Positions 34,573 to 47,100 of a DNA stretch of 64,000 nucleotides are shown in pieces (the first letter of the stretch is position 1; the number at the start of each line of letters is the position of its first letter). The notes under the pieces were generated by a model, which was not told the DNA's origin, made no database searches, and saw nothing but the letters and a program-made list of their open reading frames with translations. The stretch lies in contig NW_026262668.1 of the NCBI RefSeq assembly GCF_021869535.1, positions 137,193,635-137,257,634 on the forward strand, in the 5' to 3' direction. Source of the DNA: Mytilus californianus (taxonomy: Eukaryota > Mollusca > Bivalvia > Mytilida > Mytilidae). The translations under genes and the position numbers were made by a program.

Positions 34573-35136
34573 TTAAATGAAACTCTCTTCGATATTGTCG
34601 AAAGATTCTGCTGATGGCAGTATGTATGTAGTTTCCTCGTTGTCAATATATATTTTACCGTCCGAGCGGACCTGAATATTCATCTCATCTATTACATGAT
34701 TTTCTGATTTTGTTGATATGGAATTATTTTTGTCACATTTCATGTTGTTTTTGTTTTCATTTCTTGTATGATTGTCACTATCATTATGAATTGCGATATC
34801 ATTATCGATATTATTAAGAGGAACACGCACATGTTGTTCATTACTGTCCACGTGGTTTGCTGTGATCACGTCATCTAAAGTAATGCAATGTTCATCACTG
34901 TCCCCTTGGTTTATAGTAACTGTGTGTACCTGGTTTATTGAAACACATTGTTCATCACTCCCAATTGGATATGCATTTTCTTTGTTCAAGTGATTTAAAG
35001 TAACACATTGTTCATCACTATTATAGTTTACTACGATATCCTCTTCCGGTATCGATGTTTCTACTTTATGATAACGATTGTTGTTCACAAAAGGATTGAT
35101 CATGTCAGATGATGGCGTACCATAAAGTTGTGATTG
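34573..35136 (-). CDS. GPCR last exon: cytoplasmic tail
   Basis: Acceptor ccttgcag, phase 0, 187 codons and a TAA at 34575-34573. The tail is hydrophilic and rich in Asp, Asn, Ser and Glu. It contains four diverged copies of a (N/G/D)SDE(Q/H)C(V/I)(T/S)(L/I)(N/D) motif and a later SNEQHVRV. No membrane segment. Likely a phosphorylation and arrestin-binding region by analogy with other class B tails; this is inference. Confidence 0.85.
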   Translation of the reverse strand, partial: QSQLYGTPSSDMINPFVNNNRYHKVETSIPEEDIVVNYNSDEQCVTLNHLNKENAYPIGSDEQCVSINQVHTVTINQGDSDEHCITLDDVITANHVDSNEQHVRVPLNNIDNDIAIHNDSDNHTRNENKNNMKCDKNNSISTKSENHVIDEMNIQVRSDGKIYIDNEETTYILPSAESFDNIEESFI

Positions 35137-38100
35137 CTGCAAGGTGAGGGAAAACAAAATCATAATGTATTTAAATTAAAGTAACTACAGGTTTCATTAT
35201 AGGCTAAATACGTTATTAAATTATTGAAAGTAAAGCAGTTCAGTATGAAATCGAACTTGAACTAATGCTAGATATAAAATAAACATTGCAATGCATCTAT
35301 ATACTATATGTAATGGGTTTGTTCTAGTATTACTAAAAAGAAGGGAAAAATAAACGACATCCGGGATATCAGCTACTTACTATAACTAAACAGTTAAGCC
35401 ATTCATAATAAACACCAATAAAAAAGAATAATAATACTCTATTAACATATGGTATCGAAAGAATGAAATGACAGTATACCTTTATTCTAATATACCTAAA
35501 TGCGAAGTTTTATTTTTGTACAACACGTCATTTGTACGCATACAAAGACATTTGTTTCACCATTGTCGATAACTTATACCCAACACTTATTTATCATATT
35601 ATGTTGTTAGCCAACATCCATCCTATACAAAGACGAACGAAACGTATAATAGTCCTATAATTGTCTGATATCTATATTCTGATTAATATCGCGATATTCA
35701 CCGCTTAGTACAGGCATGTTAAGTAATATATTGAACTCAAGTATTCCAAAAATGCTATAGATTTCATCTGACATTGATCTAAGTCGGGGTTTGGCTTCAC
35801 TTTTGTTCCTTTTTTTTATTTTATCAGCTCTTCAACGTTTGTATTAGGTTTGGAATTTCAAATATTTTGACCTCGGGCATCACTCAAGGTGACATTAACT
35901 GCATCTGGTCCAATAACATTGGTACTGTTAATGTTATTATCTATGTTTTACCATGTTCATCTCTTTAACTTTTGCGAAATGAGAGATTTAGAATCCTTGT
36001 GTGACGGCTGTTGTAACCATCGATCAAAAGCTTGTCGAGAATTACTATATTTTGATGTTAAAAATTTGCTTAAATAGGCATTTCTATTATACGTAAACCT
36101 CAACCATGTATATATATTAAGAATATAGAATGTAGGCCCATTGTTCAATATATAGATATAGGAAGATTTGGTATGAGTGCCAATGAGACAACTCTCCATT
36201 CAAGTAACAATTTATAAAAGTAAACCATTATAGGTCAAGGTACGGCTTCAACACGGAGCATTGGCTCACACCGAACAGCAAGCTATAAAGGGCCCCAAAA
36301 TTTACTAGTGTAAAACCATTCAAACGGGAAATTAACGGTCTAATCTATATAAAAACAAGCTATATTATAAAAATAATTGGAAAGTTTTGACGTCTTTAGA
36401 CCAAATATGTTCTGCATTTGCAAGTTCAAGAAAGGCTATTTAACTAGAAGAACATTAGAAATGACTATTGAAAACAAATAAGGTGTGGAATAATGGACGT
36501 TTGAACCTACAGTAAATTAACTATTTAAATTTCTGAATACAAGAACGTTTATAAGTGTGAGTACCACCACAAAGTGCAAAAGCCTTACCGTCATGTTGTC
36601 TGTTAATTCCGAAACCTGTTAAGTGTTAGTAAATACGTTAGTTGATCACTAATTGTGGTAGTTAGACAATCTAGATCAAAATTTTGTTTTTCTTAATTTT
36701 ATTTCATTGATTGCAATTTTACTAAAAATTTCGTTTAAAATCTTACACTTTTTATTAGTGTTCAAGCTTTATATAGCTAACTTATATTTGTTTTGTAATA
36801 AGGGTGAAAACTAAATATCAATCCAGGTTATGAGGTTGTTTAACTAAAAGAACTGTTTTAAAAAAACACCACACATAAACATTGTAATTATACTAGTACA
36901 CGAAATCGTTTTTAATAATTTACAAATGTGAAGACCAAAACATATTGCTGCCATGCACAAGACGGTTTGAAAAACAAAACGTGATGATGTTAAAAAAACA
37001 ATCCAGAATCTTACTTTCTTTCGCCTGTGAAACTAAAATATTCAAATACACTCCATGATCTACAAAATTATAACGACAACTTGCTAGCATTTCTGCATCA
37101 CATATTAAAAACGACCATATTTTTTCTTATATAATTTAACTATTTTAACCTTCACGTGTATCTTTCTGTACAATTGGAAAGTACAATAGCTATTAACTTA
37201 TACATATTCCCCCAAAAATTGCAATAGTAATAGATTAATTTAATCCAAAGTTGAACAAATAAGTGCATCAAATGAAAATAATTACAATTTTTGTTAGTAT
37301 CGCACGTGCAATAGGGTTAGTCAAAATTACAGCATCTCAAGCAATCTTCGTCCTCGTCCCAAGCACAGGGGCAATATATTTTTCTTTCTTTATTTGTACA
37401 TTCATTCCCATGATCACACAAAGAATCGTCATGGCAACCATTTAGTGCTTGACAAACACTTTTACGTAATGCAGTCAAAGGATGTACCTCAGTTTGAGAC
37501 AGCATGAAATCCGAAGTCCGAGAGCTCCGAGATTTTCCACCTCTTTTTAAATGTCTGCGAATATTAAATCTTGTCCATTTCTGTTTAATTACTCTTTGTA
37601 CCTGCAAAAAAAAACTTTGTGATTTATAAAACAATAACAGAAATTCTTCTGTATCGTGTGGTTACTTGTTGAAATCAAAATGAAAGCATGAAATCCTGTT
37701 CACAATCAAAATGAAAGCATGAAATCCTGTTCACAATCAAAATGGTTGCAGACTTTAATTGCGGTTCAATTTGCCTTTAGATTAGAATGCTGTACCTCGG
37801 ATTGATAGAACGGATTAATTGAAAAATTGAAGTTGAAAAAGCAGATCTCATTTATATCTATTCACTTTTGTTTAGAGTCGATGCGAGTTTAGGATAAAAT
37901 AATGTATTGCGTAATACAATATGTTGACCTGTAGATTTCTTTTTTGTTTGTTTTAGTGATAAAGGGTTGATTCAGCATTGACTTTTACACCCCATTTAAT
38001 CATATAAATATTCAGATGCACGATCAAACAAGAAAAATGTATACATACAGACACATATTTCCTATGCTTTGTTTTTTAATCTTAAAACTTAGCTTACAAA

Positions 38101-41100
38101 TGTACGACCCCCTTAACAAAGAGACCAAATACAATAATAAGGGTCGCTGGGTTGATTATCCTGCTTCGAATGTATCTCCAGTCGTTCTTAATGAGTCTTT
38201 GGTGTTAATAACAAACCATAATGGTAAGAGGTAGTAAACATGTTGAAAAAAGAGGGACGAAAGATACCAGAGGGACAGTCAAACTCATAGATCGAAAACA
38301 AACTGACAACGCCATGGCCAAAAATAAAAAAGACAAACAGACAAATAATAGTACAGATGACACAATATAGAAAACCAAAGACTAAGCAAGACGAACCCCA
38401 CCAAAAACTGGGGGTGATCTCAGGTGCTCCGGAAGGACAAGAAGATCCCGCTCCACATGTGGCACCCGTCGCGTTGCCCACGTCACCACAAATCCGGCAA
38501 AAAGTCCGATTCGGTAAGTCACACCCGCGAAAAGGGAGGGCACTGTAGCTACGACACAAGGAACACATCCGACATTATCTGTGAAACGGCCATTCCACAA
38601 CGGTCAACCAACTCGTGATGGCGTCCGTAAAATTTACGAAGGGATGACTTCAACTTCACCATATGGAACTCTTGGTTTAATAGCTTCCTTGTGAGCAGCA
38701 ATCCTCTATCAAGGAAATCATGATAGGAAACACAAGCCCGGGAAAATCGTATCAATTGGGAGATATATACTCCGTATGCAGGCGCTGCTGGAATGTTGCT
38801 ACATAGAAATTGAAAGTTCACAATTGGGAAGCCGAAATCATCTCTTTTGTCGTAAAGTTTTGTTTTCAACCGACCCTCATTGTCAATTTCTAGATGTAAG
38901 TCAAGATATGAGGCAGACTTAACTGTATCTGTAGTATCCTTTATCTCTAGTTCGATGGGATAGATTCGTTCAACCTAGTCACCAAATTTTGTATTATTTA
39001 GTGAGAGATTGAAAAGACGTGAGGTACAATTGTTTGATTAAATTTCATACAACCCAACAACAACTGTGATCTTGGTTATATTGGAATATCCTATTTATTT
39101 ACGATATATTTGATACTTCATAAATTCCTTATATACTAGTATATGAATACTTGTTTTGATACAGTCACATGTCTAGACAATTTGAGAAACGATACAGATA
39201 AACTATAAACACTTAAACCATTTGATTTTTGTTTCTTGGTTGCCACTTTTATATCTCCTCCTCACTTTCTACAAACTTAACGTGTTTAGGTCTTATATAT
39301 CATTGGCTTTCAAATGTTTGAGTTTGAGCGTTCCAAATGAAGGTTAATCAAGAAAAGCGCTCCGGACGCGCAAATTACTTCCAAATGAAGGTAAATCCAG
39401 AAAAGCACTTCGGACGCGCAACATTACTTAAGTGTTATTTTCCTTTAACTTTGTTTAGTTTTTTAGCATTGTTTATGAAAAAGATTTGCTTAAATTTGAA
39501 TATAATTTCTAAAGTTGTTTTTATAAAAAAAAAAGGAAAAAAGAAAAAAAAAGAAGACCTAACAAACAAAGGTCAACATAACACTACAAGAACCCAATAC
39601 AAACGGTGTTTAAACGCAACAACATATAATACCACCCTTTTTGAAACTAAGGTTTCAACTCCATCAGGCAAAGTTGACCTTAGATGAATTTGGCTATTTT
39701 TTTAGTTCCTTTTTGGTTATAAAGCTCTTCAACTGCTTAGGTTCTTATACATCCTTGGCTTTCAAATATTCGGATTTGAGCGTACCTGATGAAGGTAATC
39801 CCATAAAAGCGCCTCGGACGCATGAAATTTATAACGTGTTGTTTTCATTTTTTTAAAGATCAGTTAGTACCAATTATCTCTTACAAATACACCTAACGAA
39901 TTGCAACGACTTTCTTTAGATTATTTAACATTGTTTATGAAAAAAGATTTGCTTAAATTTGGATATTTCCAAACTTTCTTTTATTAAAAAAACAAAGATG
40001 CGTGATCAAAAACGATAAGTCTTAGAAAGACATAAAACTACACAAATTTACAGATACATCAAATCTACCTCGCCATTCCTGGGAATTTCATAAACTTCAT
40101 CTGCATCGTGGGAAATTACAACTAACCTTCCGATAAATTAAAGGAAATAAAAACAAGCTTACCTCTCCATTCATAAAACAATACAGCACTGACAGCAGGA
40201 TTCCCTAAAATTAAAAGATTGAATTAGGTTTCAGGTATTTTTTTTCACAAGCACTTTTCAATATTTATCAATATAATGCAATGTTAAAACGTTTTAACAA
40301 ACAAATGCATTATTTTAAGAACACATTATGCTCTTTTTCTTGCCGACATTCCATTATTCATATGAGTCTGACTCCATGTACATTTACTGTTTATAATTTG
40401 TGTAATTAATCTAAATATTTAAGGTATTTAGAACCTTGGCAAAACAGACCTTAGCGTGATTTGGCACATTTTTGGTTTTCAATGCTCTCCATCTTCGTAT
40501 TTTCATGCGGCCTTACAAAAAATGAAAACAACACTTTATAAAGTCCAAAGCTTTTTAGGATTTATCTTCATCAGGAACACACAAAGCCAAACATTTGATC
40601 GCCAAAGATGTGTAAAAACCGAGACAGTTGAAAAGCTATATGACCAAAAAGCACCTTAAAGCAATAGCCAAACCCATCTAAGGTCAATATTTCCTGAGGG
40701 AGTTGAAACCTTAGTTTCTTAACTAAGCCTGGTATCTTTAATGAGTGTGTTCATAAGGAATTTCTAATGAATAATGAATATAGAAGCTGCAATTATCCTT
40801 TAACTTCAAAGTCCGCAATATAGTGGATGTCCGATCACTAATAATTCAAAAGTTGGAACTTTTATTAACGAATCGAGTTTGACATTAAGGATACCACAGT
40901 TACAGCTAAGTCTCCTTCATATCCTGACTTACGTATATCTTTGAATTGACAATGAGATTTGGTCGGACGTATATCTTTGAATTGACAATGAGGTTTGGTG
41001 GGAAAAAAACTAAACTACTACGATAAAAACGATGATTGACGCTTTCCAATTGTACTTTTCATTTCCATTTAGAAACATTCCAGCATCCCCGGTATATGAA

Positions 41101-44100
41101 GTATATATCACCCGGTTCACACTTAGAGCTTGCATAAAATTTTCTATCATGATTTCCTTAAACTGTAATTACATATGGTGAAGCATAGATGTATAAACCC
41201 ATAGATGAAGCTCAACACAAACTTCAAAGTTTCTATGTGCGTTGTAATGGCTTTCACACTTATCTGATAATGACATGAACCAGTTGGTCATTGAGATGCC
41301 GATTGACAATCTAGACAATAGAAAACTGACAATCAAAAACAGTTAAACATGCTAAAAATCAGAAAGAAATAAAATCAAAATATATATTTTAAAATGACTT
41401 GGTTATGAAAAAAATTATGTTCTTGTAGGTAAAACAATATTAAAAATCATTCTCGAAAAGAAATTTTCTTTTAGCCAGAACTAATGTTTTCATCATATTT
41501 ACATATTTACATTTTTAGATTTTATATCTTTTATCACAATTTAACTTAATTCAAACAATGTATGTTAACTTTTATAAACAAGTCTATTGAAAATATAATT
41601 AATAGAAAACATGGAAAAAGTTGCTCCATAATATTTATTTACCATGCTTTACATGGAATGTTTTGATAGTACACTAAAACTCTTTACTTAAACGAATTTA
41701 ATAAACATCATGAATGAAATTTAAATTTATTATAATTTAGTATAAAATACATCTATGATTTAGTAACTAACTTACTTTACCAAATTCGACGCAGTTCGAC
41801 ACCTTAATGAAGCATATCAAGGAGAAGGTGTATTTTAGAAGTTCAACAACGTGCTATTCCCATTTTCAGGAACTAACAGGAACATAGTTTTTATAAAGTA
41901 TAAAGATACAAGCCTTAAAAAAACATTGTTTAATTTAGTTCAATATTTCCCTTGTAAAATGCGCAATTTCTGACCGATTTCATCCATTTTTCACCATTTT
42001 ATTTGCCTGTCCAGTGCGCTAAAAATAGACATACTCTCACAGTAGAAGGGACATAACTCGAGAAGACAATTAAGAAAATCTATTCTGCTGTACTGGTCAA
42101 TACAGATCAACAGATAAGAGATGTAGCTACAGTAACTTGATTGAGGACAATACACTTGAAACATCAAAGACAGTCAATTTGGTCATGGTTCTTTTTATCT
42201 AACAATAGAGAGCAGTAGGGAACTTTTGACGAGCTTTATCTGTGGGTTTATACATCTATGGGTGAAGCAACACCTGAAGTAGTGATTGAATGGTAATGTA
42301 AATTGCGAGTAGATAATATTACCAGTTGTCTTTCACCAAGGTAAAGTATAGAACGACATTAAAGACAACAACACACTTACTTTGCGGTAATTTGCGGGTG
42401 TCGTTGTCTTTAATGTTTTTTTTTATTATTTCCCTATTTCCCTAATGAAATTGCTGCTTAATGGGAATCCAATTGGTATGATTGAAGTCATCACCTTGAA
42501 AGTTTTATGGACGCCATCATGATTTGCTGGGCAGATATAGCATATCTGTGTCACAGGCGACCACGATTTGCTCCATTTTTTAAAGCCACAATCCCGTCCT
42601 TTTATCTAGGATAAGGACATTACCAAACTAATCACATGCGCAAAACGAAAGGACCAAAATAAAACACATCTGCTCAAGAATGTTAAACAGTTCTTTTTCT
42701 ATTTTTGGCACTCGTCGTACTGCCTATAGCAAGTATGATTTCAGCGTTAGGTCGTTTTTGGTGATGTCACAATCGAGAAAAAGAGGCTGCAACAAGTGAA
42801 ACAAAAACATTGCGATCTGTGACACAGATATTCCATAACGCCCAACCAAATCATGATTTCGTCATTTTTATTTCCAAAGGATGACGCGATGACTTCAACT
42901 TTATATCACCATCTGGAATGATGTCTAATAGACTGAAATATGTGAGTGGAAGAAAAAAGTAAAAACAAACAAAAAAATAACGAACTCCAAGGAAAATTAA
43001 AAACGGAAAGTCTCTTATCAAATGGCAAAATCAAAAGCTCAAACGCATCAAACGAATGGAAAACAACTGTCATATTTCTGACTTGGTACTAAAGAAATTC
43101 TATTTTTATCTCAATATGATCGCTTCATTTCAGATGAAATTAAATGATTGAAATATTGCATTATTTAAACCATTTGGTAGCTAAAAGAAAGTAACGTTCA
43201 ATAGTTAAAGACTATTGATTACAAACACGAATTAAGTGTGTCTGATAAACAAGACCTATCCCAGTTGATTGCAACAACTCATATTTTATGTTTAGAAGTT
43301 AAAAACTGACCGAAGTTGATTGCAACTACCTATTAAGTATGTTTAATAATTAAAAACTCATACCAGTTAATAGCATTAGCGAATTAGTTACGATTTACAG
43401 TGAAAGACCTACCCCAGTTGATTGTAATAACGAATTGGTTACGTTTTACAGTGAGAGACTTACCCCAGTTGATTGCAATAAAGCATTGGTTATATGGTAG
43501 GTCAGCTGAAGACTCCCTCTGTCTTCTGGATTGTACAGAAATATTATGTTGGTCAAACCCAACAAAGGAAATAAAATGATTGTCGCTCTTATTGTTTTTC
43601 TGAAAATGATAAACATAGTTAAACAATTAAACCGGGGAAAAATATTTTTGATTGCAGTTAGAATGTTAAAATGGTATTTTTTTCCAATATTGTTACAATT
43701 GATCGTCGAAATTCAAAATAGATTTTATTCACATCCCACTTAAATGTCTTCAAAAACAAGGATAAGTTCCAAAGATAACAAGTCTTTATAGTTAGCTGGT
43801 GTATTAACTCCTTTATATAAGGTTAAGGTGTATAATATATATATAATCTGATTTAGTCTAACATCTAGTTTTGACTGATAAATGAGATTTTTATATTTGT
43901 TGGTGCCTCATTATTGAGACACTGTTTTTGTAGTTATAAGATAATAGTGCAATGTATAACTTACTTGATTCTTGATGATTCGTCTGTATTGTTGGATCTT
44001 AGTTTTGTGACTAGAATCCTTATAATATTGACAAGGAAAATTAAATTTATCTAAAATAAAGGGAATACGTTATTTAACTGTACAGTTGTATACAAAACAT

Positions 44101-47100
44101 GTTCAAGCATTGTCCCCAATGGTATTAGAGTGCTCTAAATCTATATTTTTATACATCCTTGGCTATCAAATAGTTGGTATTGAGCATTCTTTATGAAGGT
44201 AAATTCAGAAAAGACATTGGACGCATAACATTCATTAAGTTATATATTCATTTTTTTTTATTTTGAGGAAGTACCGCTGACAATGTCTGTAATGCTGTAA
44301 AACATTTTATTGAGAAAAGTATGAAGTCGAGGATAAGAACTCTTAACTGTATTTGTAAATCAGATATGACATATCGATGCTTAAAAGGGACAGAAATATA
44401 TTTTCTACTACCTACAATTGTCCACATTAAGATAGTATGAATCTAAAGACAAAGGAAAACAACCTCCAGTTTGTGCTGCTATTTTTTATTACAAATAAAG
44501 GAAGATAAATAATGTAATGTCATATTTGCATTAGTTTTTTTTTTCAATAGTAAAACAAGGAATATACCCCCCCCCCCCCCCCCACCCATTTAAAGAATTT
44601 AATGCAATAAATGGGACGCTAAATATAATGATGTGATACCCGTACTTGCCTAGGTTGTTTATTTGTAATTTGTAATTATAGGTGTTTCTTTTCAAGGATT
44701 TTTCTTTTGCTATATCTGAACCTGAGTCTCAGATGAAACGTTTCCATTATTCAAGTTGTTCCGTGTTTTAATTGTTTCTCATTGCTATTTTCAACATGAC
44801 AAGTTTTGTAAGATGTTATGCTCGTCATCAACAGCCTTGGCCATTTTTAATAACACATTCCCTTTTTATGTCAGGGAATTGATCGATATTGCATTATTGA
44901 GCTACTGTAAGTGTAAATGTCGCCGTGGTTTTTCTCATGGGTATTATAATTGATTTAAAAGTGATGTGGAAAATTGTCAATTAACTGTAAATAAGATATC
45001 ATAATCTCAGCGAGGAGACAAAAATGAAGCCGATTCCAAGGTTATATATATTGGTTGTTTAGGTTATATGACAACGACACACATAGTTAAGAACAGGTAC
45101 CAGGTATTTTGTACGCCAGGCGCGTATTTCGTCTACAAATGCTCGAATAAAAGCAGTTAAAAGGCAAAAACAAGTACGAACTTGAAGAGCATTGTTGACC
45201 AAAAATTCCGAAAGGTTTTGCCAAATACATCTTTTGCGATCTATTCCTGCCATGGGGTAGAAAATCCTTAGTAATTCGAACAATTCAAAGTTTTGTAGGC
45301 GGTCAAATGTATAAGAAAATCCAAATTCTTAGTATTCACAGCTAATATCAACAATTTAGTTTGTATTGTATATGTAATGAGTAATATATTCCGTGAAGGG
45401 AGTTCGAACGACAAAAGTAGTACGCTTAAGTGCGTCGTATGATTCCTGCAATTATCAAATACGACTTACCAAACCAGTCAACTTCAATCCAGAAGAAACC
45501 AACACAACAATAATTAAACCAAAATGGCGACCTCTTGCCTCGGCAACTTTAATAGCGACACAAACCAAAGTATTTAAAGCTCCCCAAACACGTGCAAGGA
45601 ATCAAGCCGACCATGCAAAAGAAAGGCTAAAGATACCAAGGGACATTCAAACTCATAAGTCGAGGCCTGTTTAGGCAGTCAAAACATATCGGTCATCTTC
45701 GACTGAATTATATAACTATTGTCGTCACGAAAAATAATGTCCTGGTAATGTGATTGAAATGTAATGCCAGATAAAGGCAATAGTAGTATACTGCTGTTCA
45801 AAAGTCACAAAACGATTGAGAGAAAACAAATCCGCGTTACAAACTAAAACCGAGGGAAACACATCAACTATAAGAGGAAAACAAAGGAACAACAAATACA
45901 CTGAAGTGCAACAAAATCAAACGCCAACATAAATAGCATTAGAGGTGATACTGCTTTATGAAAACCTATGCATTGTGTTTTCAGCACCAAATAGCATTAG
46001 AGGTGAGACTGCTTTATGAAAACCTATGCATTGTGTTTTCAGCACCAAATAACATTAGAGGTGATACTGCTTTATAAAAACCTATACATTCTGTTTTCAG
46101 CACCAAATAACATTAGAGGTGATACTGCTTTATAAAAACCTATACAATGTGTTTTCAGCACCAAATCAACCTATACATTGTGTTGTCAGCACCAAATAAA
46201 TCTGTACATTGTATTGTCAGCACCAAATAAACCTATACATTGTGTTGTCAGCGCACCAAACCAACCTATACATTGTGTTGTCAGCACCAAATAAACCTGT
46301 ACATTGTGTTGTCAGCACCAAACCAACCTATACATTGTGTTGTCAGCACCAAATAAACCTATACATTGTGTTGTCAGCACCAAATCACTGATTAGAATAG
46401 TTATACTTACAAATATAACAACTAAAAATGGAACCAACACTAAATAAATCCAGTCTGACTGGGAATAATAATTCCAACATGGCTTATCAGATGTACACTG
46501 CATAATAATGGACCAAGCTAATACAATTATTCCTGGCACCCCTAAAATGAAATATTGCATTATAATATACACTACATCACCAAACACCCTCCAAAACTGT
46601 TGTTTAAAATACTACATATACAATTGTGATTATTAGAACACACTTTCATTTAATTTAACTATTAATTACACATCATTTTCACGTTTTCTGAAAGAGGACC
46701 AAAGAATTACTTTAGGACTGTTATTCAAAAAATAATTAGCATTTTTGTTTTCCTTCAATGTTTAATAAACACATTTGGCTTCAAATGGTTTTGGGTCTTC
46801 TATTCTATTCCCTTTTGATTTAAGCTCCCATTTCTTTTTCTATTAATTTACTAGTACCTTGGAGTTCGATATTTTTGTTATACTTTTTTACGATACATGT
46901 TTTACTTTCTAATTTTAAGTCACGAATTAACGTGATGTGATATGATTGCCAATGAGACAACTATTCACCAGAGGACATTCAATAAAACGAATAATTTAAA
47001 GCTAACTGTGGAATTTTCCACACTCAGAGAAATATGGCTTTATATGTCTCTGCCCTGCCCTATAAAACAAAATAATTAAGAATGCGAACTCCGAAACTTT

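Larger units (their letters stand above)
35137..37487 (-). other. GPCR intron before the last exon
   Basis: AT-rich intron. It contains a 'gccaatgagacaactctcc' copy (36150-36330) and, next to the donor side, the read-through Cys-rich frame at 37317-37487 described separately. Nothing else recognised. Confidence 0.6.

Noticed and set aside
34573..35163. Single-exon 196-codon minus-strand gene
   Set aside because: The first nine codons are intron; a good acceptor (ccttgcag) and phase 0 make it the last exon of the GPCR.
43384..43626. 80-codon minus-strand frame across the TM6 exon
   Set aside because: Wrong frame; the exon phase and TM6 motif require the neighbouring frame.
45059..45283. 74-codon minus-strand frame as the missing loop-3 exon of the GPCR
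   Set aside because: It lies in a dispersed repeat related to 25240-25430; the true loop-3 exon is 44050-43965.
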